64,000 bases of DNA from Knufia peltigerae (Eukaryota > Ascomycota > Eurotiomycetes > Chaetothyriales > Trichomeriaceae): contig JAPDRN010000139.1 of assembly GCA_030247855.1 (NCBI GenBank), forward strand, positions 21,171 through 85,170, in the 5' to 3' direction. The notes beneath the pieces were generated by a model that ran no database searches, was not told where the DNA came from, and was given only the letters and a program-made list of their open reading frames with translations. Below are positions 1 through 11,356 of the stretch, piece by piece (the first letter of the stretch is position 1; the number at the start of each line of letters is the position of its first letter). The position numbers and the translations under genes were made by a program.

Positions 1-1961
1 TACGTCGATCGTATATCATGGTACCAGATGACGATTATGATGATTTTGTGATGACTTTGGAAACTGTCATGGGGGCACTTGCATCTTACACAACGGCGTT
101 TATTTAATTTGGATCATGCATGCCTTACTTAACTGCCTATCTTAACGAATGAAAGGGGGTGTTTTATCACGATGCATTGGGACACTGGAGTTTAAGGGAA
201 TGGTTTTGGATTTTGGGGGCATTTTTTTCAAAGAAACAAAAGTCCCCCAAATACCCTCAGAACCATATACACGAACAATGGGGGAGGACAGGACATGGTT
301 TTTGTGCGTATGTACGTGTGTGAGAGTGTGAGAGACTACTACGAGTCACAGTAACTCACTCGAAAAATTTATAAAGGAGATTAATTTTTCACCTGGGCGT
401 AATCGATTCCGGTCTTCCTTTTTCCAAGATATTGTCCCTTGTCAAACTACTTACCAATGTACTGGGAAGGTAGAGAAGGACAGGGAGGGAAAAGGGGGGG
501 AGGGGGTTGAGGTTGATCAAAGCGAGACATGCTCACAATGTCATTCCTTGGATGTATACGCTACACAAGTTGTCCTCTCGGTAGGTACTTGTCTCGTTTG
601 TGGCCTGATAGTTGAACCTCTCCTCATCTGGTCCCCCCTCCCTCTCCCATCTTCCAAGGACGGATGGACATTGGACGGAGTAGATAACTCCGTTACCAAC
701 TTATCTCTCTAAACCCCCTCTGTACTGTACAGCCTAGGGGTTCTCGCCTGTCAGGAGACCAAAAACGAAGAGTCATGACACGCAAAGAGATCCGAGGTTG
801 GCACGACCGGGGTTACGTTCCAATCCAATCCGAGTAGCACGCGTAACCTCGTGTAGACAAACTGATCCTATCGTAGGTAGGTAAGGCACCGGCGTGAAAC
901 ATGGATCATCATCTGTCAGTGGTCCAGAGTGGAAACCAAGGCTCTTGGAAATGCTGCGGTTTGGTGTTGCCATCTTTCTTGTACTACAAGGTACATATCA
1001 TGATGAACAGCTGATTTCCAAAGGAGTAGGTGCTACTCCCTTCCCAGTGAGACGGCCCGGGGGAGGAGCTTCTGCATGCACTTACTTCCTACCTAGGTAC
1101 GTACTGTTACACGGCCAAAGAAAAAAACACTGCCCCGTCCGTCGATGACGAAGAATTGGTTTAACCAGATGCTTCATCCTTTTTGCCATACGAATAGTCT
1201 TGTTGAGATGGAGACCTGTTTGAAATGATCACATCATTACAGAGTAAAGTGTGTGGGAGTGTGTATGCGCGGGTGTCTGGATTCTGTCGTGCCTTGCTCT
1301 GTGATCATATCAAATCAGACCACACCACATCGGTGAGGATCCATCGATGACAATTAGACAGACAAGACAACCAACCCAAATGAGGTAATTATTTTGCTTC
1401 TCCAGGTCTGTATATGTATTAATATCAATTCGTGTTTCCATCCCCAGTACCTCTTCTGATGATTAGACCCGTTGTGAAGCGTGAGTGCCGATTATGAAAA
1501 GGGGACAGGAGGAGGTCTGGGTCCAGGGTAGGGAATCATCTTTCATATCTTTTGATTCATCGAAAGGCAGGAAAACTCGCATTCACTCGCTTGCCGGAAG
1601 ATTCATGAGAAAAATGTTCTCCCAAGATAATTAGAACCAGTTACGATACACCCTGATACGCCTCGAAACGCCTTTTCTTCCCCCGAAACCGCCCAAACCG
1701 TTACGCGGTCGTTGCCCAGCCTCTTGACAAGTTATCGTGTCAAGGTGTGGGACATGTTTGTGCGGACGGTCCCGTCCTCATATACCAAGCTCGCAACTTT
1801 CGTCGTCGCTGTCGATGTAGCAATGCTCGAGTTTCTGGATCGTATCGACATCTAGAAAGACGAAAGACAAGCAAAAAGTTTGGTCAACACACGAACATGC
1901 CCACACATGACACGATAGCTAGAGCGAGGCTGTGCTGGGTGCAATAGTTCCAACTCAAGAA
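1..1961. other. Intergenic DNA, no gene recognised
   Basis: About 2 kb with only short reading frames that do not resemble proteins. It contains homopurine runs near 480-505 and a CCTAGG palindrome near 1092. No RNA gene or mobile element was seen. It may hold long regulatory or UTR sequence for genes on either side. Confidence 0.6.
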
Positions 1962-2641
1962 CTAAGCTTGGGCAGGCTCAGACTCACCCTTCCTCACGTG
2001 CTGCCAGTCCTCCCACATGGGTTCAAACTTGTCGAACCAACTGCTTCCGTAGTTGTGCATTTCAGGTCGCGATTGACGTTGTTCGGGTTGTTGTGGTTGG
2101 GTTTGTGGCGAAGAAGAAGAGTCGTGGAATTTCCGACTTTCAAACTCTTCTCGTTGAGAATTCAGGTTCTCGAACCATGAATCGCCGTAGCAGTGCATGA
2201 TACTCTGTGCCACTGGCTTCTTTTCTACCCGGGATTCTCTGCGTTCGATGTACTCGACGGCCAGCTTGTTGAGATTCTCGAACCAGCTGTCGCCGTGGTT
2301 GTGCATTGTTGATTCAGACATGACGGTTGTGCGCTTTGTCGTTGGTGACGCCATTGGGTTTGGTGGGTAGGTGTGTGTGAGGTATAGTGAGATTGATTAT
2401 TGGTGGATTGCTTGTGTGTACGGACAGATGAGATAGATTGTTGCTCTTGTTGCTTTGCTGATACTTGTTGTTGATGTTGAGGATGATGATGATGATGGGA
2501 GGGAAGAGGTCCAGATGAATGTTCCTCAAGGCGCTTCATATACTCTTTGGCAAGCCCCGTCCAAAAACGGAAATGGGCTTCGCCATACGGAGAGCACGAT
2601 AAGGCTGACCAGTCATCTGCTCGGGCTGCTGCATGTCTCAA
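1962..2641 (-). CDS. Hypothetical HxYGxSWF-repeat protein (5' end unresolved)
   Basis: I do not recognise this family. The last exon (2333-1962) carries three spaced copies of a motif of the form M-H-x-[YH]-G-[DS]-S-W-F-[ED]-[NK], each followed by a charged helix-like segment. The exon upstream (ending at 2465) carries a divergent fourth copy, in which YGEAHFRFWTGLAKEYMKRL aligns without gaps to HGDSWFENLNKLAVEYIERR of the next repeat. A phase-0 intron, 2464-2334 (GTATCA donor, AAAG acceptor, 131 nt), joins the two exons exactly in frame. A run of five His and a Gln-rich stretch precede the junction. No in-frame ATG lies at the start of the 5' exon; a GTGAGT donor at 2672 suggests another upstream exon with an acceptor near 2629 or 2626. 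The true start is therefore not visible. The product is probably small, acidic and intracellular; function unknown. Confidence 0.55.
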
Positions 2642-3757
2642 TGTTGCAGTAAGAGGTAAATTGTGTACTCACAGGTGTAGCAGCCGGAAGTTCCCGGATG
2701 CCTCTTACTGTAACAACGACAACAAACCGAAAAGGTGAGGCAACGACGGTGGTATGGTAATGCAACTCAGCAAAAGGGATAGGCGCGTTGGGTTGTCGAA
2801 TTACGAGGTCACACGAAGTTCGCCAAATGCTTGGGGCTTGGAGGGAAAAAAAGTCTGGGCCTAGATGACGGATTACTCTCACACCACTTGTTGGTTGATC
2901 GGTGAGCGTTAATTGTGCCCCGGAACACTGAGGCAAGGCTGAGGTGTCCACTGAATAAAAAGATACCTGGGTAGCCGTGGCCCACAAAAACCAACAAGTC
3001 ACGCCATCTACAGAGTACTGTCAGTATAACGATCTCGGGCCTCGCCGACCTGGCCACAATTGGGTCATACAGTACAGCACCTGGGTCAGCTGGAGATCCT
3101 TGATCCGTTCTTCATGCAGAAGGGAGCCATAACCTAGTAATCCAGGGCATTAAGCTTAAGTGATAGGTGGATCATTCTTTTTTCACTCATCACGCATATT
3201 CTGGATTCAAGGGCTCAAGGCTCAGCCATCCTTCCCCGGGTTCTCGTTGGTGCGCAGACTATCTGAGGACCCTTTGGCTTTGAAACTTGTCACTTGATAT
3301 TGAGACCACCATTACTTTCTTTTTTGCGGTGATGCGCGTGTGATCGTGTCTCATCTCATGTTTCCTGGGGCTTTGAGAACCCTGGGACGAGTTATACACC
3401 GACTGCTGCATGTAAACTGATAGCGACACGATTGGTGGTTTGCATATTCTTGGGTTTCACCGACAACTCCTCCCTCACCACATGATAGTCAGATACCATG
3501 CTAGGGAATGATCACGGATACCGCTGTGGCGTTCAGTATGTCATCTTCATTGGGTAAAACTCATGCCGCTTCATTATGATGCTTGATAGCAATAACCCGT
3601 TTGTACTGTACAGTGTATGTGGTTAGTTTTCCCTGACGACCTGATTCCCGAATGACCACCCACTACAAAAACGAAAACCCCGTACAGCCTTGGTGTACAG
3701 TTACTTTCTCTCTGCCCGATAACGATGACATAGCCCATGGTGATGGTGAGTGAAAAT

Positions 3758-4310
3758 TCAACCTCTTAAGATACCACACACTGGTCTTATCACATAGCCT
3801 GAAAGAAGTAACCATTCAGCAAAGGCCTTCGCTCTGTCTTCGATGATGCAGTTGATCGTCCCTGTCTCCTTCTCTTCCGCTTTTATGTGTTGACTTGGCT
3901 CGTCGTCCGAGTTGTGGATGATACCGATCGCCTTTGGTCTTCGCTGCCTGATACGCCTCCGTATGGCGGTCAGATATTCGCTGCTGTAGAAGGGTTTCTC
4001 CGTGCTTGTGTACATGGTCCTTCACCGCCTGATCTTCACACCTGAGAATTCATTTTGTCTTCCTCGACGCATCGTGACCACCTTGGAGCATGATATGGAC
4101 ATGGAATGCGGTCTCGGGGGCTTTTGTTGACCTTCTGTCGGCCCACTCGACGTACTGAATGACGATATCGACGGCCTGCACACGTCTCTCGTCCTCATCC
4201 TCGGGCGTGTCAGATGCCGCAGGTGGCAACAACCACGCCCCTGACAAAGCGTCGATTTCCAGGTCGGTCTCCGCGTCGAACAAGAGACCCAGCCGACCTC
4301 TGTTACCCAT
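3758..4310 (-). CDS. Hypothetical protein, exon structure unresolved
   Basis: A plausible coding exon runs from an acceptor (CTACAG, about 4323) through an acidic stretch containing GLLFDAETDLEIDALSGAWL and VDIVIQYVEWADRR, and stops at 4050. A second exon, 4028-3758, is open in two frames: one starts at an ATG at 4015 (MYTSTEKPFYSSEYL), the other follows a CTCAG acceptor and reads as a long charged helix. I cannot decide which is used, or whether an upstream exon at 4330-4540 belongs here. No family recognised. It could be one short multi-exon gene or chance open frames. Confidence 0.3.
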
Positions 4311-4543
4311 TTGCGCTATCGCCCTGTAGGTATGTTTGGCTTGTTCGGGGTTTTTTTCTGCCGATGTGCCTTGCGCAATCTGGTATTCCCCGGCGAGGTT
4401 GCTTTTATTCGATGCTTTCCTCTCCCCTTGACCCTTTTGGCTTCTGGAGCGACGCAGCAGAAGGAGAGGAGGGAAACAGACCGCCCTTTTAGAACCTTGG
4501 AAGTATCTTGAACAGGTATTGAATTCCAACCTTTCTCAGCCAC

Positions 4544-5654
4544 AATTGATAAGTCACTGGGGAACCATCCAATGGTAAGATGTACCCATTATCTCTCCCG
4601 GGCCATCAGTAACCATTCCCGCCATTCAGATGGCACCATATTGAAACGCACTCGACTCGGCATCGTTAGTGAATCACGTGGGTCCTCGACTATGCCGGTT
4701 TCCTTTGGTATCAGACCACCCTTGCACCACCACCGCCCCGGAATCACAGCCACATAAAATTATGTACTCGTACGCTAGACTCTTCTGTAATGTTCGCGAT
4801 CCGTCGTCCTGGCATCAAATCAAGTCGGTCTTTGATTCCGAGGATGACGTGCAGGCTTCGGTTTCGAATGGCCAACTACGTACCCGAGATCCGATGTTGA
4901 TAAATTATTTCGGGCCGCTATGAGTTAACATTTATGCTCAATGTTTCATAGGTCAGTTGTGGTCTTGTGAGCGCAGTAAATCTTTGGCTTTGTGCCGAGA
5001 AAGCAGGTGTCGACAAGAAACGTCGAGGTCCTTTTGGATCGCAGGAAGTCCCCTCCGGTTCAATGCTGGCGAATTCGTTCGAGGCAGGTGATGAACGACG
5101 CTGAAGCTGTCAATCAGTCGACAGTATTAGTTTAGCAACACATCTCTCGACGGAGGCTCGTATGCTGGAATAGGAGATGATCAAATCTGTGGAAATTTTT
5201 CTTCATTGGATGTCTGTCTGTCTGTCTTCTGAATATGATGGAAGCAATGCTTGCTCGCATCAGTGAGATTTGTGTGAAGAGACACTCGTTCGCACTTAGC
5301 TGAGTCAATCCATTCTACGTGTATATCGTCCCGTCTTCCGCTCGGCTTCAGCTGTGCAAATCTTTTTGTCTGAGATTTTTTCCAATCCAACTCTTGCTAT
5401 TTGTGCGTGATCCAAGAGGCTGAGTCGTGGCTGCCAGTGAAAGTAAAATAGATCCAGAAATGTAACCCAAGGCTGTATTGATGACCCATGTGGTCACGCC
5501 CCTACCAGCTGATCCAATATAACATGCTCTTCATATCACATAATAATGCACATACCATGATGTTCTTGCATACTCTAAATCCAAGTTCGTATCCGTACAC
5601 ATAGTGCATTTTCAACCAACGCCAGTCAAATGCAGGACCCAAAAGCCTTCACTT
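4544..5654. other. Intergenic DNA, no gene recognised
   Basis: Only short unsupported reading frames. Part of it is the 3' flank of the PXMP4-like gene, which ends at 5655. No repeats or RNA genes seen. Confidence 0.5.
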
Positions 5655-6499
5655 TTAGGTGTTGTGGATGAGGAAATTCTTAAAGGAGTCCCAGTAATCA
5701 GAGTTGACATAGCTGGTGCTGGGTTAGTATGGCCACTGATACATTCATAATCGTCAAAAACTTACATGTACTTCATGCTGCTTCTCAAACTGGGTTGAAT
5801 GCTTTCGGGTTGCCATCTGAAGATGTACATTACAAAAGCCCAACTAAAACTCGCAAACACAGGCCAGGCGTTTCTCTGAACCATGGCCTTCGTCTCGGGT
5901 GACAGCCTCTGCGTCCACAGCGTCGGGGTGGGTGTTGTACTCGTCATGGTGGGCGGTTCGATGCTAAGTCGCGCCAGAGCGAGTATGACCCTGGCGAAAA
6001 CGTAGATGACTATTTGCTGGTTCACACTGGAGACGGAAAATGTCAACCTTGGTGCCTCACATTTTTCCCGAGGGGCATAATCTTACCTGCCCTGCTTCGC
6101 GCGACCGAAGACGGTGTAACCCCCCAGTAAACCGGCAAAAAATGTATCGTATGGTCCTTCTTTTCCAGGGTTTGTCGGATTTAGAAGTCTTAATACCAAC
6201 ATGGCGGATTTGTAGACTGCCGCGAATGTCGCGAGGTTTTTCGCATGTTGTTTTGTAGCTTTGAAGACTAATCGTACTTTTTCTCGTATGGATCCCGAGC
6301 GAAACAAAAAGACCATAACAAGCGCATGCGGAAATCTGACCTTGGCCCCATATACGGCGCCATTACGAGCGGCTTTGATGATTGCTAGGAGGGGAGCGAG
6401 GTCCGGATTCAGGATGATTGATTCAGCGGTATCCTATCAGTGTCAGCGTCGTATACACAAAGCAATCTTGGGAGGGAGGTATACTCTGAGCACGTCCAT
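5655..6499 (-). CDS. PXMP4: Peroxisomal membrane protein 4 (PXMP4/PMP24, Tim17 superfamily)
   Basis: Integral peroxisomal membrane protein of the PXMP4 family; its molecular role is not well defined. Four exons assemble in frame to 226 aa: 6499-6485, 6433-6087, 6026-5766 and 5712-5655. Introns of 51, 60 and 53 nt have GTATAC, GTAAGA and GTAAGT donors. The start MDVLRD, the segment AARNGAVYGAKVRFPHALVM, then KEGPYDTFFAGLLGGYTVFG (the Gly-rich Tim17-like hairpin), SSVNQQIVIYVFARV and the C-terminal FRWQPESIQPSLRSSM followed by a short YWDSFKNFL tail are all typical of fungal members. Several hydrophobic helices are evident. The first exon codes only five residues, so ab initio predictors may miss it. 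The gene sits tail-to-head downstream of RPF2 on the same strand. Confidence 0.9.
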
Positions 6500-7402
6500 G
6501 ACTGCTTAATCAACACTTGACGTTGTTATACTAGCTGCTAGATATATTGTGCGATAAATGAAGAGGATTGCAGTCCAAAGCGGATCGATCTGGGGTAGGC
6601 GAGGTTGGACTGCGCTTGATGGAATGTTGTGACAGTGCTCACGTCATGAAGGTGTTGACAGACTGAAGATGAGACAAGCTGGCATGTGAGATGTTCTGAT
6701 CGGGGGTCAATGCAGGGAAGTTTGTATTGTACGCAATGTCAATGGGCAGAATAACAGAGGAAGAGAGAGGCTCGTTAGGCCTCGGCGGAGGAAACGAGAG
6801 CGCGACATCATCGGTGCATGTGAACGGCAAAGCTTGGGGTTTCTCTCCACATTATTTCGGGTTGGCTCGACGTACTTTTCCGTCTTGCCTCGGCTCGTAT
6901 TTTGAAGTCCTACAATTCTTTGCCCTAACAAGCCGACGTCTTATGTCGCCGGCACCAGCAGAACTCCATCGTCTCATAAACTTGATCCAACTCCGACCTC
7001 CCCCAACAGCTTGGCCATGACCACAACGTACTCTCTACATGTTTGATCTTTCCAACCACACGGAGGCGTTCTGAACCGACAGACTTGGGTTCGTTAGCGG
7101 TCCTGAGGCCATGCTGCAGTCATGCGTCGTCACTGCTCTTCTCAACTAGGCTGTGTGACTGCAGATGAAGGGCGCATTGCTTTTACCGTGTGGCGAGGGA
7201 TGAGATATCGTCCATATCAGCCCCAAAGAAGAGGCAGTCTTGGGAGGTCCATTGCGCATTCGTAGGACAGACACCAAAGTCAAAATGGTCGGATTTTATG
7301 CCCGACAGTCCTGTCTCATGCCCGATCCAGCCCATCATGCCCTTTTTAGAACTTCTTGCCTATAGTGGTTTTGGAATTAGGAGGGATCAATCCCAAACGC
7401 TT
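6500..7402. other. Intergenic region between PXMP4-like and RPF2 genes
   Basis: Contains the promoter side of the PXMP4-like gene and the 3' side of RPF2. The open frames here (for example near 6727-7020) match no family and overlap one another on both strands. No further feature seen. Confidence 0.5.
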
Positions 7403-8599
7403 TCATGATAACCGCTGTCGCTTCGGCTTTTCGTTCTGCTCGCTGTTGCCCATCGCTTCATCTTCGTCCTCACCGATACTGATCTCGTCACCAGACCCTC
7501 CCATGCTACTTCTACCATCTGAAAAATCTTCATCTATCTCCATGCCACCGTCGACCATGTCCTCGTCTTGGCTAACATCATCGTCCTGTGAGCCAGTTCC
7601 GTTCATGTCCTCAACGTCCAGGTCTCGTGATCGCTTCAGACCCTTCATTTTTCGTGTCTGCAATGTGCTGAGATCCTGCTTGCCAAGATGAACCCGACCA
7701 ATCTTGTCACCGACCAGATCTGTCTCAATGTTTTTCTTTGTGCGAGCCTCGTTCGGTCGACGACCATGCTTCATAGCCTCTTTCATCACACCAGGATCGG
7801 CTTCACGAAGTCGACCGACTCGAAAATCGAAACTCGGCCCTATCTGATCGAGTTCCACGCGTGGGATTTTGGCATTGTTTGACCTCACGGTCTTGATCCG
7901 ATACCATCGAAGGTGGAGCACGGGCTTGTTGGAGGGATCGTTCAGGTCGGTCGAACCGGTTGAGGTCTCGCTAGCCGCAATCATGAGAAGGTACTGTAGG
8001 CCGGCCACATCTACCGAGGAGATCTCTTCGCCCTGAAACAGATCCAGCATCAGAGACTTCACTGTCCGATAAAGCGCAGCCTGCTCGGATGATGAGGAAT
8101 CATCCCACTGCGATCCAGAGAAGAGTATCATCGGCTTCATCTCAACGCCAATCTGTAGCTTCTGCTCTTTCTCCGGCTGGTCTGGTGGCAGAGTGAGCAG
8201 CAGCTCCATCATGTCGAGAAGTTTTCCATCGTATGTACGGAGCACAGTGATGTTGTTAGGTCTCTTTTTTGAATGCGTCCCAAAGACCACCACACCGCAT
8301 TCATTCTTGTGTGCCAAAAATTCTAGGGAAGCAGGGTCTTCGAAGGGGTAGATGTCGCTGTTCTTCTTGTTGAGGAGGACTGAATCGGGTTTCGTCAGAG
8401 TGTGGACGGTCTTGAGCACTGAAGCCACAGGCTGCGGGCACTTGCTGCCATGTAGAAGCAGGACTTTTTTGCGGGATTCAATTTGTTGTGGTTCTCGTGC
8501 TTTGACTATACGAGCCGTCCGGGCATTGCGAGGTTTACTACATTTTGTTAGCGAGCAGGAATCCTTCACTTGTGCGAAACCTTACATTTCTCTTAACAT
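7403..8599 (-). CDS. RPF2: Ribosome production factor 2 (Brix domain)
   Basis: Assembly factor of the pre-60S ribosomal subunit. In yeast Rpf2 works with Rrs1 to bring the 5S RNP into nucleolar pre-ribosomes. Two exons, 8599-8586 (MLRE plus two bases) and 8537-7403, flank a 48 nt intron; the join gives MLREIKPRNARTARIVKARE, matching the family N-terminus. The protein is 382 aa, somewhat longer than the yeast one. Brix-domain signatures follow in order: KKVLLLHGSKC, LLNKKNSDIYPFEDPASLEF, FGTHSKKRPNNITVLRTYDG, a phi-x-x-LMLDLFQGEEISSVDVAGLQ segment, then VELDQIGPSFDFRVGRLREA. The C-terminus is a long acidic tail (multiple D/E-rich runs) ending in KPKRQRLS, typical of nucleolar proteins. No breaks seen. 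Confidence 0.96.
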
Positions 8600-9553
8600 T
8601 TCGACACTTCTGTTCAGGCGCACTGTTCGGCCAGCAAATGTAGATGCCGTCCCTGCAATATCAAAAAAAATTGTACCGAGCGCTGTTATCGATAAGCTAC
8701 TGCGGATCATACCATGCTGCTGTACACCAAATTTACTACTACAATGGAACCTTTGCTTTACAGTAGACTCCCAAAAATGATACCTAGGTAGATACAACTA
8801 TCTTACATAATGTAGGGCACCTATCTCAGTTACTCACTAACATCCACTCTCCTTCACTCCCCTTCTCAAACCAAGCAGCCAAACCAACAAATAAAAACCC
8901 ACCAAAAAAACAAAAAGTTTGGAGAGTCGAAGCCTGGAACTGGCTTCTTCTTTACTTATCCCGACTATGACCATTCGTACCTCTAGAAAGTCTTAACTGC
9001 TTGTAGAGATAGTACAGTAGTCATGGAAACCTGCTGACTCCCAGTTTATTTAACTAAGCGGGTTTCCAAGGATAAGCCCCCCTCCGAACCATTGGGCCAA
9101 AGCCGCGATTCGACGTGGTGAGTCTTTAATAGTGGCCATCAAGGCGGACTTTGTTGAAGGAAAATTCACTTGTTAAACATATCAAGGGTATGAATTACTC
9201 TGGTGGGTCACTTCGGTGAATGACAAGTCAGGTAGGTACTTGCTAACATGAGGCATGTTTTCGTGCGATGACTTTCACTTTAAATCTGATTTTGTGTTGC
9301 GGCGTCTGGAGGCAGGTCCTCAATAATCAACACTGGAACTGCTGAGCACGAAATCAGCCGAGATGAGCGAAACGAAACAGCTTCATGTAAAGTGATGTGC
9401 TCGTTCATCCTGGAATGCCATCGAGCAGAACCGTAAGTGTCTTCTGTTAATATGGCCATCCTCGTGTCACTAATAACACCGTGCTTCTGATGACGTCTAC
9501 ACGAGCTTAGCGTCAGGATCACTAGTAGATGATCTGCCACCAGAGTATGCCGT
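8600..9553. other. Intergenic region upstream of RPF2
   Basis: Includes the RPF2 promoter (head side at 8599), with A-rich tracts at 8885-8925 and a palindromic ATACCTAGGTA near 8781. No coding frame recognised. It marks the left border of the decaying cluster. Confidence 0.5.
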
Positions 9554-11356
9554 TCACAAAGTATAGAGAAAGTCTGGGCTAGAGTAGACATTGTGGTTAG
9601 CATCCATCTGGGTGTTTGAAGTTGGCAACAATCCCTACCTTTCATCGCCCATCAGTCGGATCTCATAGTCATTCTTCCCCTCAACTAAATAGTCTCTCTT
9701 CCCAGCTTTTCTCAGTGCGTTCTCGCGACGAAGGAAGATATAATGTAACACGGTACCACCGAAGAGGCAAAATCCGAGATACCAGAGTAGTACTGCGTAG
9801 CCAGGGATGAAACGAGGCTTGTCCGCGTCTCGGTAGGCATTACTAACAACAACGCCCTGCAGATTCGACCATCCCATCATCAGGCCAATTGTCACGCCTC
9901 GTTTGTACACGCCTTCCGTATTGTTCGCGACCCAGGCGATGCCGTTTGGCAGACACGGGTAGATGCCCATTGCCGCTAGAAAAGTGGCAGCATATGTCGC
10001 TCTAGCAGAGCAATCGCTAGCAAGGATGGCGAAGCCAATGACGGCGAGAGGGGAAACTATCATCGTATAGATACCTCGTCGCTTTGTTCGATCTGCTAGG
10101 AAGCCAACGGCCACAGTGAGCACCGCTGCCACAGCGTATGGCGGGATGGAAAGTAGCTGGGAGGTCGTCGCTTTCCACCCGAGCTCCGCGAGGACTGCAA
10201 TATTGATTATTGAACAGCAGTAACCTTTCCACAAGAGTTCTTACTGCTGGGTAGAAACAAACTAAAAGCATAGAGACCAGCACCCATACCCATACTGAAC
10301 ATAGAGGATGTGTACATCTTCCAGTTGCGAAGGTTGGCCCAGAAGTACGTCCACTTGAATGTTTCGAGTCCGGCACTGGCTTGCTGGTCCTGCTTCAAGC
10401 GGTGATACATCCGAAATCGCTCCTCCGCGGTTAAGAATGTAGCCTCATCGGGAAAGTCTTGTACCATCCAGAATGAGATGATCCCAATGATAACTGTGGC
10501 GATCCCTTCGAGGATAAAGATCCAGGCCCATCCAGATTTACCACCAACACCCTGGAGTTTCGAGATACAATATGCGAGTAGGCCACCGAAAGAATCCGCA
10601 ATGGCTGCAGCGCTGAAGATCAGAGCAGATCTCACACCAAACTCGGATCGACGATATCAGCAGGAGAGATAGAAATTACACCCTAGAAACAATCAGTAGT
10701 GAACTGCAGGAGCGCCAGGCTTTCGTAGAACTTACCTGGGAACAGTCCAGCCTCAAAAAGGCCTAGAAACCAGCGCGTTGCTGCAAGGCCGGCGAAGTTG
10801 CTAACAAATCCCTGACACACGGTCACAATCCCCCAGAGAATCATGCTGTGACATACAGTTAGTGGTTGACAGAATCCGCGCGATCGCAAGACCATAGGAG
10901 CAACTCACAGGCTCGGAATGTACAAGCTCGGTCGCAATTTCTTCAGCAGCGCATTGGATGCGGGCTCAAAAACCGAGTAGGAAACGAAGAAAATGGCCAA
11001 GCCGGCGTTCCATTGCCCATTTGTCATGTGCAAGTCCTTCTACAAGCCGGCGATTTTAGCGTTCCCAATATTCGTTCGATCCAAGAACGAAACCAAGTAC
11101 AAGAGACACAGCCATGGGATGAGCCTGAGGTCGACCTTCCATAATAGTTGACGTTCCTTTGGCACCCTGGGTCAGCATCGGCTTGAGAGCAGTTGACGGT
11201 GAAAGCGATGGGAGGTTTCTGCTTTACCTTCAGCTTCACCTTCAGCTTCTTCTCCTCAAGGCTGAGACCGGCGTCGGGATCGTCGACGGTAAGAGAGTTG
11301 CTAGCTTTGCCGCCAGGGCCGGTTGCTTCGATTTGGACTTCTGAATCCTTCTCCAT
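9554..11356 (-). pseudogene. MFS transporter, ACS/allantoate-permease family (two nonsense codons)
   Basis: Broken gene for a 12-TM anion:cation symporter of the Dal5/Tna1 type (nicotinate, pantothenate, allantoate and similar substrates). Exons: ATG at 11356 with a charged N-terminus ending at an intron near 11223; then KVDLRLIPWLCLLYLVSFLD and RTNIGNAKIAGL; MILWGIVTVCQGFVSNFAGL; RWFLGLFEAGLFPG; SALIFSAAAIADSFGGLLAY; GWAWIFILEGIATVIIGI; and a C-terminal exon 9578-9554 giving PDFLYTL after a 60 nt intron. Two stops interrupt conserved sequence in frame. TAG at 11042-11040 falls between AGL and KDLHMTNGQWNAG, where the family has Gln or Glu. TGA at 10659-10657 falls in YLSC-stop-YRRSEFG, where Trp is expected. 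No intron could remove either. Splice sites and all other frames remain intact, so the loss looks recent. Confidence 0.85.

Noticed and set aside
2455..2530. GATGATGATGATGATG trinucleotide run as a stand-alone microsatellite
   Set aside because: It encodes the His run of the repeat protein on the minus strand, so it is part of that exon.
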